A stretch of DNA of 27,073 bases from contig URUF01000029.1 in assembly GCA_900550955.1 (NCBI GenBank), positions 1-27,073 on the forward strand. Direction: 5' to 3'. This document shows, one piece after another, positions 8,031-14,823 of this stretch. The translations under genes and the position numbers were made by a program. The notes under the pieces are model-generated. The model ran no database searches and was not told the DNA's origin. It worked only from the letters and a program-made list of their open reading frames with translations. How positions within the stretch are numbered: the first letter of the stretch is position 1; each line of letters opens with the position of its first letter. Source of the DNA: an uncultured Eubacteriales bacterium. Its GTDB lineage: Bacteria; Bacillota; Clostridia; Christensenellales; Aristaeellaceae.

Positions 8031-8052
8031 ATGCTTTTGGGAAGGGTGTCAA
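8023..8052 (-). promoter_or_regulatory. SigA-type promoter of the regulator/acyl-CoA synthetase operon
   Basis: On the minus strand a perfect -35 TTGACA (8052-8047) and the -10 TATCCT (8028-8023) are 18 bases apart, about 60 bases before the regulator start codon. Confidence 0.7.
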
Positions 8053-8201
8053 GGGCTGGCATAGGCGCAGCCATTTATGCTGTTTCATGTAAAAGAGGAG
8101 GCGCAGCCCGCCAAAGCGGGCCGCCTCCCACCCAAGCCCTTTGCAGCCTGCCACCCGCGCCAGCCGGAGGGCCTTCCGCCCTCCGGCGGCCTTATGCGCA
8201 G
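8053..8201. other. Non-coding stretch with GC-rich hairpins
   Basis: Between the regulator promoter and the family B element there is no plausible gene. Two perfect inverted repeats are visible: GCCCGC/GCGGGC around 8105-8120, and GCCGGAGGGC/GCCCTCCGGC around 8162-8186. They may help end transcription of the membrane glycosyltransferase gene, but no T-tracts accompany them. Confidence 0.5.
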
Positions 8202-8273
8202 CCCCAACCGCCCGCGCCCAACCCCTGCGCGCCATAGGCGCGCAGCGCGGGGGTCCAGGGGGTCACCCCCTGG
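8202..8273 (-). repeat. Family B structured element (copy B1)
   Basis: Read on the minus strand, this has a hairpin CCAGGGGGTGACCCCCTGG, an ACCCCC linker, a second perfect hairpin CTGCGCGCC-tat-GGCGCGCAG, and then GGGTTGGG with a GC-rich tail. The TGA in the first loop is the stop codon of the glycosyltransferase gene, so the element overlaps the last codons of that gene. It has the same plan as copy B2 after dnaN, with compensatory changes in the second stem. Confidence 0.7.
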
Positions 8274-9750
8274 AGAAGTAGACGGCATAGGAGAGGATTG
8301 CGCCCAGCGCAAAGGCGGCGGGCAGAAGCTCCGCCCATGCGGTATGGCGCGCTTTTTCCCGGAAGGAGGCAAAGCCCAGCGCAGCCAGGGCGCATACAGG
8401 CTGAATGTACCGGAAATTGGCCGAGCATACGTAGGGATAGTCCACGTTAAATTTGAGGTAATAGGCAAGCAGCAGCACGGCATAGCCAAGCAAAAAGCCC
8501 CGGGAAAGGCCGGATAGGCCCCCGCGCCCGGAAAGGGCCAGGCGAACAAGCAACGCCGCGCCCACGGCCATAAGAAGCGCAAACAGCGCCATCAGCCCAT
8601 AGCACGCATACCACATGCCCGCGCCCTTTTCAAACAGGGTGAGCTCGTCAAACACGCCGGTTTTGAGGGTTTGCATCCAAAAGTTGTGATCGGTTTTGCG
8701 CACGCCCGTGTAAAACAGCTCCCGGATGGCAAACCAGTTGGGCCAGCCAAAGCGCTGCCATAGCGTGTAGCCGGAAAGGTTGATGGTTTCGGCCGGCAGG
8801 CGCACATAATTCAGCGGCGTTTGGAAGGCGAGCAGGTGATATACCGGCCAGGCCACCGCCTCGGGCACGCTTACCGCCAGAAAGGCCGCATACTGGCCCA
8901 GATAGCGCTTTTTGTTTCGGTCGCGAAAAAAGGCGACGATAAATACGGCCGCGATGCAGGGAATCAGCAGCGCTACGGATAGCTTCACCGCCATGCCCGC
9001 GCCAAGCGATAGGCCTATGCCCAGGATGTCGCGCATACGCCGCGTGCGCTCCCAGCGAAGGGTAAACAGGATGCAGGTCACAATACAAAGGATGGAAAGA
9101 ATATCGTTATTGAGCGTCGCGCCCAGCAGCCATAAAGAGGGCTGAAAGGCGATTACCAAAACGCCCGCGCGCTGCCCGCGCTCCCCAAGGCCCAACAGCC
9201 TGAGCATATCCCATGTGACCAGCACGCAGGCCTGCGCGCACAAAAACGTGACCACCTGTAAGTTTTCCAGCGCCACCGCCTGGGGAATCCCCAGCCAAAG
9301 GTTCAGCTTCATAAACCCAGCCTGGATAAGATGATACAGGGGCGGGTTGTAAAATACGGAATAGCCCCCTAAAAGCGGGTCCATCGTAGGCAGGCCGCGC
9401 TCCACCAGATAGGCGATGTAGCCCAAATGCCCGTCCGGCTTGCCTTCCTGGGAAAAATCCGCGCTGTAAGAGGCCAGGTCGTGCCAGCTGAAATTGTGCG
9501 GCAGCTGGAGAATAAAGCATAGGCCCACCGCAAAGCTCCCGGCCGCCAACAGCCCGGCCATGGAAGCCTGCTTGCCGGCCCCGCGCCTGAGCGCGCACAC
9601 AACCGCAAACGCCAGCCACGCGGCCGCAAGGCCCGCGCAAGCCGCGTCCGCAGCCGGCTTTCCCAGGGGAGAAACCGCCGTGTTCAGGGCCCAGGCCGCT
9701 ATTCCCGCAAGCAATAGCGCCAAATAGGGCTTGTATGCCTTGCGCGCCAT
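8263..9750 (-). CDS. GT-C fold membrane glycosyltransferase (GT39/ArnT-like)
   Basis: The 495-residue protein has about ten or more hydrophobic segments. Its first large outer loop carries an acidic WHDLASYSADF stretch and YNPPLYHLI, as in dolichyl-phosphate-mannose/ArnT-type GT-C enzymes that move sugars from polyprenyl-phosphate carriers onto acceptors outside the membrane. Donor and acceptor are not predictable. The open frame extends to 9819, but ATG 9750 has AAGGAGG at 9760-9766 with a 9-base gap and starts MARKAYKPYLALLL just before the first membrane helix. The stop codon lies inside a family B hairpin, so the last Ser-Arg-Gly codons are element-derived or shared. The gene is monocistronic as far as can be seen, on the recA side of the regulator operon. 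Confidence 0.8.
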   Translation of the reverse strand: MARKAYKPYLALLLAGIAAWALNTAVSPLGKPAADAACAGLAAAWLAFAVVCALRRGAGKQASMAGLLAAGSFAVGLCFILQLPHNFSWHDLASYSADFSQEGKPDGHLGYIAYLVERGLPTMDPLLGGYSVFYNPPLYHLIQAGFMKLNLWLGIPQAVALENLQVVTFLCAQACVLVTWDMLRLLGLGERGQRAGVLVIAFQPSLWLLGATLNNDILSILCIVTCILFTLRWERTRRMRDILGIGLSLGAGMAVKLSVALLIPCIAAVFIVAFFRDRNKKRYLGQYAAFLAVSVPEAVAWPVYHLLAFQTPLNYVRLPAETINLSGYTLWQRFGWPNWFAIRELFYTGVRKTDHNFWMQTLKTGVFDELTLFEKGAGMWYACYGLMALFALLMAVGAALLVRLALSGRGGLSGLSRGFLLGYAVLLLAYYLKFNVDYPYVCSANFRYIQPVCALAALGFASFREKARHTAWAELLPAAFALGAILSYAVYFSRG

Positions 9751-9789
9751 TCGTACCCGCCTCCTTTCAGGCGTACCGCCAATCAAACA

Positions 9790-9817
9790 GGCCGGAGGCC
9801 GCCTGGGGCCTCCGGCC
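9790..9817 (-). repeat. Perfect 11-bp hairpin between recA and the GT-C gene
   Basis: GGCCGGAGGCC and GGCCTCCGGCC flank a six-base loop. On the minus strand it is followed by TGTTTGATT, a weak T-rich run. It could be a poor terminator for the recA operon or part of the family A element that it overlaps. Confidence 0.55.
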
Positions 9818-10036
9818 ATAGGCCGTCGAAAAAGCTCGCCTGCGGCGATCTTTTCCGCCGAAGAAGCGCCGTTCGCCTACTCGCCTCGCTCTCCGGGCGG
9901 CGAACGGCGTAAGGAAACCTTGCTTCGCAAGGCTTCCGAAACTGACGCGCATGCCGTCAGTTTCGGAATACAGCTCGGAGTGCTGCGGCCTTCCGAACCT
10001 CCCTGGGGTTTATCGAAATCCTCCGGCCATAGGCCG
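9809..10036. repeat. Family A intergenic element, longest copy (A2)
   Basis: About 228 non-coding bases are bounded by identical 17-bp direct repeats, CCTCCGGCCATAGGCCG, at 9809-9825 and 10020-10036. Internal parts recur elsewhere in the window: 9821-9861 at 27019-27059 (41 identical bases), 9894-9938 at 2945-2989 (reverse complement, one mismatch), and 9983-10015 at 44-80. Inside are hairpins including GGCGAACGGCG paired with CGCCGTTCGCC and a CCTTGC/GCAAGG stem. The right end abuts the recA stop codon. No transposase or open frame of substance is present. Confidence 0.8.
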
Positions 10037-11167
10037 TTACTCCTCCACCTCGTCCATCAGGGCCAGGTCAGGATCCTCCTCCTCGGGCATACCGGCGGGC
10101 GCATCCGCCGCCCCCTTGGCCTCCATGGCGGCAAGGGCCTCCTCGCGCACAATCTGCTCGATCTTGTCCGCCACATCGGGATGGTCGCGCAGGTACTGGC
10201 GCGCGTTCTCGCGGCCCTGGCCTATGCGCTGCTCCTCATAGCTAAACCATGCGCCGCTCTTGTGGATGATATCGCGCTCCACGGCCATATCCAGCAGGGA
10301 GCCAAACCTGCTGATGCCCTCGCCATAGATGATATCGAACTCGGCCACCCGAAAGGGCGGGGCTACCTTGTTTTTAACTACCTTTACCTTGGTGCGGTTG
10401 CCAATAACCTCCGTGCCGTTTTTCAGCTGCTCACCGCGGCGCACGTCCAGGCGCACGCTAGCGTAAAACTTAAGCGCGCGGCCGCCGGTGGTGGTTTCGG
10501 GGTTGCCGTACATCACGCCCACCTTTTCACGCAGCTGGTTGATGAAAATGGCCACGGCGTTGGTTTTGGAAATTACGCCGGTGAGCTTGCGCAGGGCCTG
10601 GCTCATCAGCCTGGCTTGCAGGCCCACGAAGCTGTCGCCCATTTCGCCCTCGATTTCGGCCTTGGGCACCAGGGCCGCCACCGAGTCGATTACCACGATA
10701 TCCACGGCGCCGCTGCGCACCAGGGCCTCGCAAATTTCCAGCGCCTGCTCGCCCGTATCCGGCTGGGAAATGTACAAATCGTCGATATTCACACCCAGCT
10801 TTTTGGCGTAAACAGGGTCCAGCGCGTGTTCCGCGTCAATAAAGGCGGCCACGCCTCCCGCCTTTTGCGCCTCGGCCACGCAGTGCAGGGCCACGGTGGT
10901 TTTGCCGCTGCTTTCAGGGCCGTAGATTTCAACCACGCGGCCGCGGGGTAGGCCGCCCACACCCAAAGCCAAATCCAAATCCAGGCAGCCGGTGGAGATA
11001 ACCTGCAAATTGGTATCGGCGGCCACGTCGCTAAATTTCATCACGCTGCCCTTGCCGTAGGTTTTGTTCAGCTGCGCCAGGGCGCTTTCCAGCGCCTTCA
11101 TTTTTTCCTCGCGCACGTCGTTTTGCTTGCTGCCGATCTCCTTTTTGGAAGTTTCCTTTTTGGCCAT
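10037..11167 (-). CDS. recA: Recombinase RecA
   Basis: The 376-residue protein is a full-length RecA. It forms the ATP-dependent filament on single-stranded DNA, drives strand exchange and stimulates LexA-type self-cleavage. The Walker A motif GPESSGKT is at 83-90. The MAW-type segment (FIDAEHALDP), the L2-region residues GNPETTTGGRALKFYASVR, and an acidic C-terminal tail (EEEDPDLALMDEVEE) are all standard. The ATG has a GAGGTG ribosome site upstream. It is the last gene of a rimO-pgsA-cinA-recA unit, 54 bases after cinA. I see no LexA operator (GAACnnnnGTTC-like) in that gap. Confidence 0.98.
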   Translation of the reverse strand: MAKKETSKKEIGSKQNDVREEKMKALESALAQLNKTYGKGSVMKFSDVAADTNLQVISTGCLDLDLALGVGGLPRGRVVEIYGPESSGKTTVALHCVAEAQKAGGVAAFIDAEHALDPVYAKKLGVNIDDLYISQPDTGEQALEICEALVRSGAVDIVVIDSVAALVPKAEIEGEMGDSFVGLQARLMSQALRKLTGVISKTNAVAIFINQLREKVGVMYGNPETTTGGRALKFYASVRLDVRRGEQLKNGTEVIGNRTKVKVVKNKVAPPFRVAEFDIIYGEGISRFGSLLDMAVERDIIHKSGAWFSYEEQRIGQGRENARQYLRDHPDVADKIEQIVREEALAAMEAKGAADAPAGMPEEEDPDLALMDEVEE

Positions 11168-11221
11168 GTGTACGCACCTCTTTCGTTGCGCCCTGTAAAA
11201 AGGCCGCTTATGGTTTCTTTG

Positions 11222-11704
11222 TTACGCGTGTAAAGCCTCAAGCGCCATTTCCAGCGCCCTTTGGGCGCTTTGCTCGCGCACGCTTTGGCGGCCGCCGGTA
11301 AAGTGGCATTCCTGCACGCGGGTTTCCTTTGCGCTGCTAACGCCTATAAATACGGTGCCAACCGGCGTTTGCGGCGTGCCGCCGGTTGGGCCCGCCACGC
11401 CCGTGGCGCTTACGGCGATATCGGTTTTAAGCGCCTGCCGCGCGCCGTCGGCCATCTGCCGGGCGCAGGGCTCGCTTACCACGCCCACGCCCTCGATCAC
11501 ATCCCGGGAAACGCCCAGCACCTCATGCTTCACGCGCGGGTCGTAGCTGATTACGCCGCCCATGAGCACCGCGCTTGCGCCGCTCACGCCCGCAACGGAC
11601 GCGGCAATCATGCCGCCGGTAAGGCTTTCCGCCGTGCCAAGGGTTTTGCCCGCCGCCAAAAAGCGCTCCACCACGCGCTCGCTTACGCGTTCAAGCTCCG
11701 TCAT
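11222..11704 (-). CDS. cinA: CinA C-terminal domain protein (NMN amidohydrolase PncC type)
   Basis: This 160-residue stand-alone CinA C-terminal domain matches PncC, which deamidates nicotinamide mononucleotide in pyridine nucleotide salvage. The signature AESLTGG is at 25-31, followed by the GGVISY segment (about 49-54) and TGVAGPTGG (about 101-109). The N-terminal molybdopterin-binding-like domain found in full CinA is absent, so this is the short form. A strong AAGGAGG site lies upstream of ATG 11704. It sits 21 bases after pgsA and before recA, the classical position of cinA in Firmicutes. Confidence 0.93.
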   Translation of the reverse strand: MTELERVSERVVERFLAAGKTLGTAESLTGGMIAASVAGVSGASAVLMGGVISYDPRVKHEVLGVSRDVIEGVGVVSEPCARQMADGARQALKTDIAVSATGVAGPTGGTPQTPVGTVFIGVSSAKETRVQECHFTGGRQSVREQSAQRALEMALEALHA

Positions 11705-11725
11705 GCATAACCCTCCTTATGGCGT

Positions 11726-12274
11726 TCAGCGCCCGCCATCCATAAGCACGCCGCGGTTTTTGAGAAAGTAATCCGCGCCGCTCCATAGCGTCATCACCAT
11801 GGCGGCAATAAGCAAAAGCTCCGGCAAAATGGAATGGTGCAGCCCAAACAGCCCGGCCTCGGCCAAAAGATACGCAACAAGCATAACCATTTGCAGCGTG
11901 GTTTTGATTTTGCCCAGCTTTCCCGCGGCAATCACCTTGCCCTGCTCCACGGCGATCAGGCGCAGGCCGTCCACCGCCAGCTCGCGAAACAGCACCACAA
12001 TGCACGCCCACGCGGGCAGGCTGCCCCGGCCGCACAGCGCGATCATGGTGGAAAGCACCAATAGCTTATCCGCCACGGGGTCGATAAATTTGCCAAAGTT
12101 GGTTACAATGCGGTAGCGCCGCGCCATCCAGCCGTCCAGCCAATCCGTAAAGCAGGCAAGCACAAACAAAACAAGCGCGGTTATCAGCGCCCAGGGCACG
12201 CCCCCGTAAATGAGCGCGGCCACGGCGGCTGCCAGCGCGATGCGCAAAACCGATAAACGGTTGGGCCAGTTCAT
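11726..12274 (-). CDS. pgsA: CDP-diacylglycerol--glycerol-3-phosphate 3-phosphatidyltransferase
   Basis: The 182-residue integral membrane enzyme makes phosphatidylglycerol phosphate, the committed step of acidic phospholipid synthesis. The CDP-alcohol phosphotransferase signature is complete: D44, D47-G48, A51-R52, G61, D65 and D69 in DWLDGWMARR...GKFIDPVADK. Four or so hydrophobic helices follow and precede it. The start codon overlaps the rimO stop as ATGA, with GGAGAG just upstream inside rimO, so translation is coupled. cinA follows after 21 bases. Confidence 0.95.
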   Translation of the reverse strand: MNWPNRLSVLRIALAAAVAALIYGGVPWALITALVLFVLACFTDWLDGWMARRYRIVTNFGKFIDPVADKLLVLSTMIALCGRGSLPAWACIVVLFRELAVDGLRLIAVEQGKVIAAGKLGKIKTTLQMVMLVAYLLAEAGLFGLHHSILPELLLIAAMVMTLWSGADYFLKNRGVLMDGGR

Positions 12275-13581
12275 AGCATCTCTCCTATCAGGTCATAGGG
12301 TTCGGCGGCGGTGATGCGGGCCTTTCCAAAGCGGCCTATATCGCCCTCGCAAGCGCCGCTAAGGCGGATGCAGCCGTCCGTTTCGGGCGCTTCGGCCGCG
12401 GAGCGGGCCTCGGCCACGCCCTTGGCGTTTACGCTTTCCACCAAAACCCGTTCCTCGCGGCCTACCCTAAGCAGGTTCCTTTCCAGGGAAATGGCCTGCT
12501 GCGCGGTCATGAGCGTATCCAAGCGGGCTTTTTTTACTTCCTCGGGCACCTGGTTTGGCATGGAGGCGGCGGGGGTATCCTCCTCCACGGAATAGGTGAA
12601 CGCGCCCAAACGGTCAAAGCGGATGTCGCGCACAAAATCCATCAGGCGCTCAAACTGCCTGTCCGTTTCGCCGGGGAAGCCGGTGATAAACGTGGTGCGC
12701 AGGGTAAAGCCCATTTCACGGGCCTTTTTCAAAAAGGCGCGGGTTTGTTCCATATCGCCGCGGCGGTTCATGCGCCTTAGCAAATCCGGGTCGGCATGTT
12801 GCAGGGGAAGATCCAGATAGCGGCAGATATTGGGCCTGGAAACCATGGCGGAAAGCAAATCGCCGTCCACCTCGTCGGGATAGCAGTACAAAACGCGCAG
12901 CCATTCCACGCCGGGAATGTCCGCCGCGCGCTGCATCAATTCCGGAAGCATTGACCGCCCGCCCTGGTCCATGCCGAAGCGGGAAGTATCCTGCGCAACC
13001 AGCACATGCTCGCGCACGCCGCTATCCGCCAGGCGGCGTATCTCCTCCAGCACGCTTTGCATATCGCGCGAGCGGAACCCGCCGCGGATAAGCGGGATGG
13101 CGCAATAGGCGCAGCGGTTGTCGCACCCGTCGGCAATGCGCACATAGGCCGTATAGGGCGCGGTGGTGAGCACGCGTTCTCCCGCAAGCACGGTTTTTTC
13201 CGGCGCGCAGTAGCTTACGCGCTTTCCGCCCAGCGCCTGCTCAATGGCCCTGGGCAGCATGGGGTATTGGCTCACGCCCAAAAGCAGGTCAATTTCCGGC
13301 ATTTCCTCAAGAAGGGCCTTTTCATAGCGCTGCGCCAGGCAGCCTGTGGCTACCAACAGCTTTAGGCGTCCCGTGGTTTTATACTGCGCAAGCTCCAAAA
13401 GGGTGTCGATGCTTTCCTGCTTGGCAGGGTCTATAAAGCCGCATGTGTTCACAATCAGAATATCCGCCTCCCGCTCGTTCGCGGTAATGCGGTACCCGGC
13501 CTTTTCAAGAATACCAAGCATCAGCTCCGTATCCACACGGTTTTTGCTGCATCCCAGAGAAACTACGCCAACGCTGTACAA
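12271..13581 (-). CDS. rimO: Ribosomal protein S12 methylthiotransferase RimO
   Basis: This radical-SAM enzyme adds a methylthio group to an aspartate of ribosomal protein S12. It has the N-terminal UPF0004 domain opening with SLGCSKNRVDTE, further cluster cysteines in NTCGF and ATGCLAQ, the radical-SAM motif CDNRCAYC, and a C-terminal TRAM-like domain. The frame is open up to GTG 13626, but I choose TTG 13581: GGGAGGGGG lies at 13590-13598 upstream of it, and the resulting MYSVGVVSLGC start (436 residues) matches the usual RimO N-terminus. GTG 13626 and ATG 13602 lack ribosome sites. It is the first gene of the rimO-pgsA-cinA-recA unit. Confidence 0.93.
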   Translation of the reverse strand: MYSVGVVSLGCSKNRVDTELMLGILEKAGYRITANEREADILIVNTCGFIDPAKQESIDTLLELAQYKTTGRLKLLVATGCLAQRYEKALLEEMPEIDLLLGVSQYPMLPRAIEQALGGKRVSYCAPEKTVLAGERVLTTAPYTAYVRIADGCDNRCAYCAIPLIRGGFRSRDMQSVLEEIRRLADSGVREHVLVAQDTSRFGMDQGGRSMLPELMQRAADIPGVEWLRVLYCYPDEVDGDLLSAMVSRPNICRYLDLPLQHADPDLLRRMNRRGDMEQTRAFLKKAREMGFTLRTTFITGFPGETDRQFERLMDFVRDIRFDRLGAFTYSVEEDTPAASMPNQVPEEVKKARLDTLMTAQQAISLERNLLRVGREERVLVESVNAKGVAEARSAAEAPETDGCIRLSGACEGDIGRFGKARITAAEPYDLIGEML

Positions 13582-13648
13582 CAGGCGGTCCCCCTCCCAC
13601 ATACGCAAGTACGGAGGGACGCGCACATATGTTTGTCACTCCGGCGTT

Positions 13649-13677
13649 ATTTTACCATAGAATTCAAAGAATGAAAA
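13649..13677 (-). promoter_or_regulatory. Candidate promoter of the rimO operon
   Basis: On the minus strand TTTTCA (13677-13672) and TAAAAT (13654-13649) are separated by 17 bases. Transcription would start about 60 bases before the TTG start codon, which also argues against the upstream GTG. The -35 is weak. Confidence 0.45.
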
Positions 13678-13968
13678 GGGGTGCGGATAGGGCGGTGTAA
13701 AACGGCGCATCCTTCGCATGGTTTTGATTATACGGAGAATTCCTTTTTGCATATTGTTCAAATTTCTGGAAAACCTCCGTTTTCAGTGTCCCGTCCTGGG
13801 GCAGGACCGCCCAGCGGAACCGCTTGCAGCAGACGGGAAAGAAACAAGCTGGGAACAGGCGTGAGCATCCCCTCCGTAAAGGGCGATACAGTCCCCGCCC
13901 TCGCAGCTGCAAAACTCCCGGCGTATCAGGCCGTTTGCCTGTTCCACGCTTTAGGAATAAATGAACGA
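13678..13968. other. Intergenic stretch without a convincing gene
   Basis: About 290 bases separate the rimO promoter from the AT-rich island. A 104-codon minus frame and a 108-codon plus frame cross it, but both lack ribosome sites and recognisable protein features. Composition shifts from GC-rich to AT-rich toward 13960. I see no RNA gene or known riboswitch here. Confidence 0.4.
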
Positions 13969-13997
13969 TTGCTGCCATTATCGATGATTGGTATTAT
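13969..13997 (+). promoter_or_regulatory. Promoter of the acetyltransferase island
   Basis: TTGCTG (13969-13974) and TATTAT (13992-13997) are separated by 17 bases. A perfect TATAAT overlaps at 13995-14000. It drives the short open frame at 14036 and probably the GNAT gene. Confidence 0.65.
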
Positions 13998-14035
13998 AAT
14001 CATATAAAATCTGGTAAAAAGCGAGGTGATGAATT

Positions 14036-14101
14036 ATGAGAAATAACAGAACGAATATCAAGTCTGAATATCTTTTGAGGGCCTCGGTTGCATTATCATA
14101 G
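14036..14101 (+). CDS. Possible 21-residue leader peptide or truncated gene start
   Basis: A short frame starts with ATG 14036, preceded by GAGGTG (14023-14028, 7-base gap) and a good promoter. It encodes about 21 residues, rich in Asn/Arg at the start, and ends in TAG (14099-14101). It is in the same frame as the downstream GNAT gene, and no other stop occurs between this TAG and 14674. It could be a regulatory leader peptide, the 5' remnant of a longer gene broken by an amber codon, or chance. I do not recognise the peptide. Confidence 0.35.
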   Translation: MRNNRTNIKSEYLLRASVALS

Positions 14102-14224
14102 TTTTTTATAGAATTTCCTTTGCCGTGGCGTATTGTTTGCTTTTTGATGCAATCTTCCGTTCTTTATAGATATTCATACAAGATCAGCTTACCAATTAAG
14201 TCGGGACAATTTGCGGAGGAATTT

Positions 14225-14674
14225 ATGATTCATCTTAGAAAAATTACAGAAGAAAACTTTATTGACGCATTTCATCTAAAACTTGCGCCTGATCAAGAAC
14301 GCTTTGTTTCACATCCGATCCGTAGCCTCGCACAGGCTTATGTGTATAGGGAGCAATGCCAACCTTTTGGAATATATGAAGGCGACGCTATGGTTGGCTA
14401 TGTTATGGTGATTTACGATTATGATGTCCCTGAATATGATATATGGCATATGATGATTGATGTATCGAAACAGAAACGGGGCTATGGTAGAGCTGCATTG
14501 GATCGGGTGCTTGATTATATCAAAGCTAAACCTTTTGGCCCTTCAAATCGGGTAACCTTAACCTGTAACAAAGATAATATCCAAGCGCTAAATTTGTATA
14601 AAAGCAGAGGCTTTAGAGAAACCGGAGGAGCAGTGGACGAAGATGAAATAGAACTATCATTGATGATGCAATAA
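14225..14674 (+). CDS. GNAT-family N-acetyltransferase (polyamine acetyltransferase-like)
   Basis: The 149-residue protein is a single-domain GNAT that transfers acetyl from acetyl-CoA to an amine. The acetyl-CoA pyrophosphate loop QKRGYGRAAL lies about midway, followed by the C-terminal NKDNIQALNLYKSRGF segment typical of the fold. The opening MIHLRKITEENF and overall layout resemble Bacillus spermine/spermidine acetyltransferases (BltD/PaiA type), but the substrate is not certain. ATG 14225 is chosen over 14120 because GGAGG (14215-14219) precedes it. The gene is strikingly AT-rich, with codons such as AAA, ATT and TAT unlike its GC-rich neighbours. It is oriented against surrounding genes, and recent transfer is likely. 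Confidence 0.85.
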   Translation: MIHLRKITEENFIDAFHLKLAPDQERFVSHPIRSLAQAYVYREQCQPFGIYEGDAMVGYVMVIYDYDVPEYDIWHMMIDVSKQKRGYGRAALDRVLDYIKAKPFGPSNRVTLTCNKDNIQALNLYKSRGFRETGGAVDEDEIELSLMMQ

Positions 14675-14775
14675 CAAATTCCGATTCATCTCATTTACTT
14701 GCTGAATAAAGAATATCAGTAAACCATCAAAATTTCTATCATATGCGCGTCCTTCTTTTAACGCTTTTAAAAAGC

Positions 14776-14808
14776 GGGGGGCGCCGCTTTTTAAAAGCAG
14801 CGCCCCCC
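14776..14808. terminator. Strong near-palindromic hairpin, probable bidirectional terminator
   Basis: GGGGGGCGC pairs with GCGCCCCCC, and after a single c/a mismatch GCTTTT pairs with AAAAGC, giving a stem of about 15 bp. It lies between the convergent GNAT (plus) and ymaF-like (minus) genes. On the minus strand it is followed by CTTTTT, so it most likely terminates the ymaF-like transcript and perhaps also the GNAT transcript. Confidence 0.65.
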
Positions 14809-14823
14809 TGGGAAAGACAAGGG

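Noticed and set aside
9809..10036. Family A element considered as an insertion sequence
   Set aside because: It is only about 228 bases, has no transposase frame and no clear terminal inverted repeats; at most a non-autonomous element.
13664..13978. 104-codon minus and 108-codon plus frames upstream of the GNAT island
   Set aside because: Neither has a Shine-Dalgarno site or family features; the plus frame also runs through the GNAT promoter.
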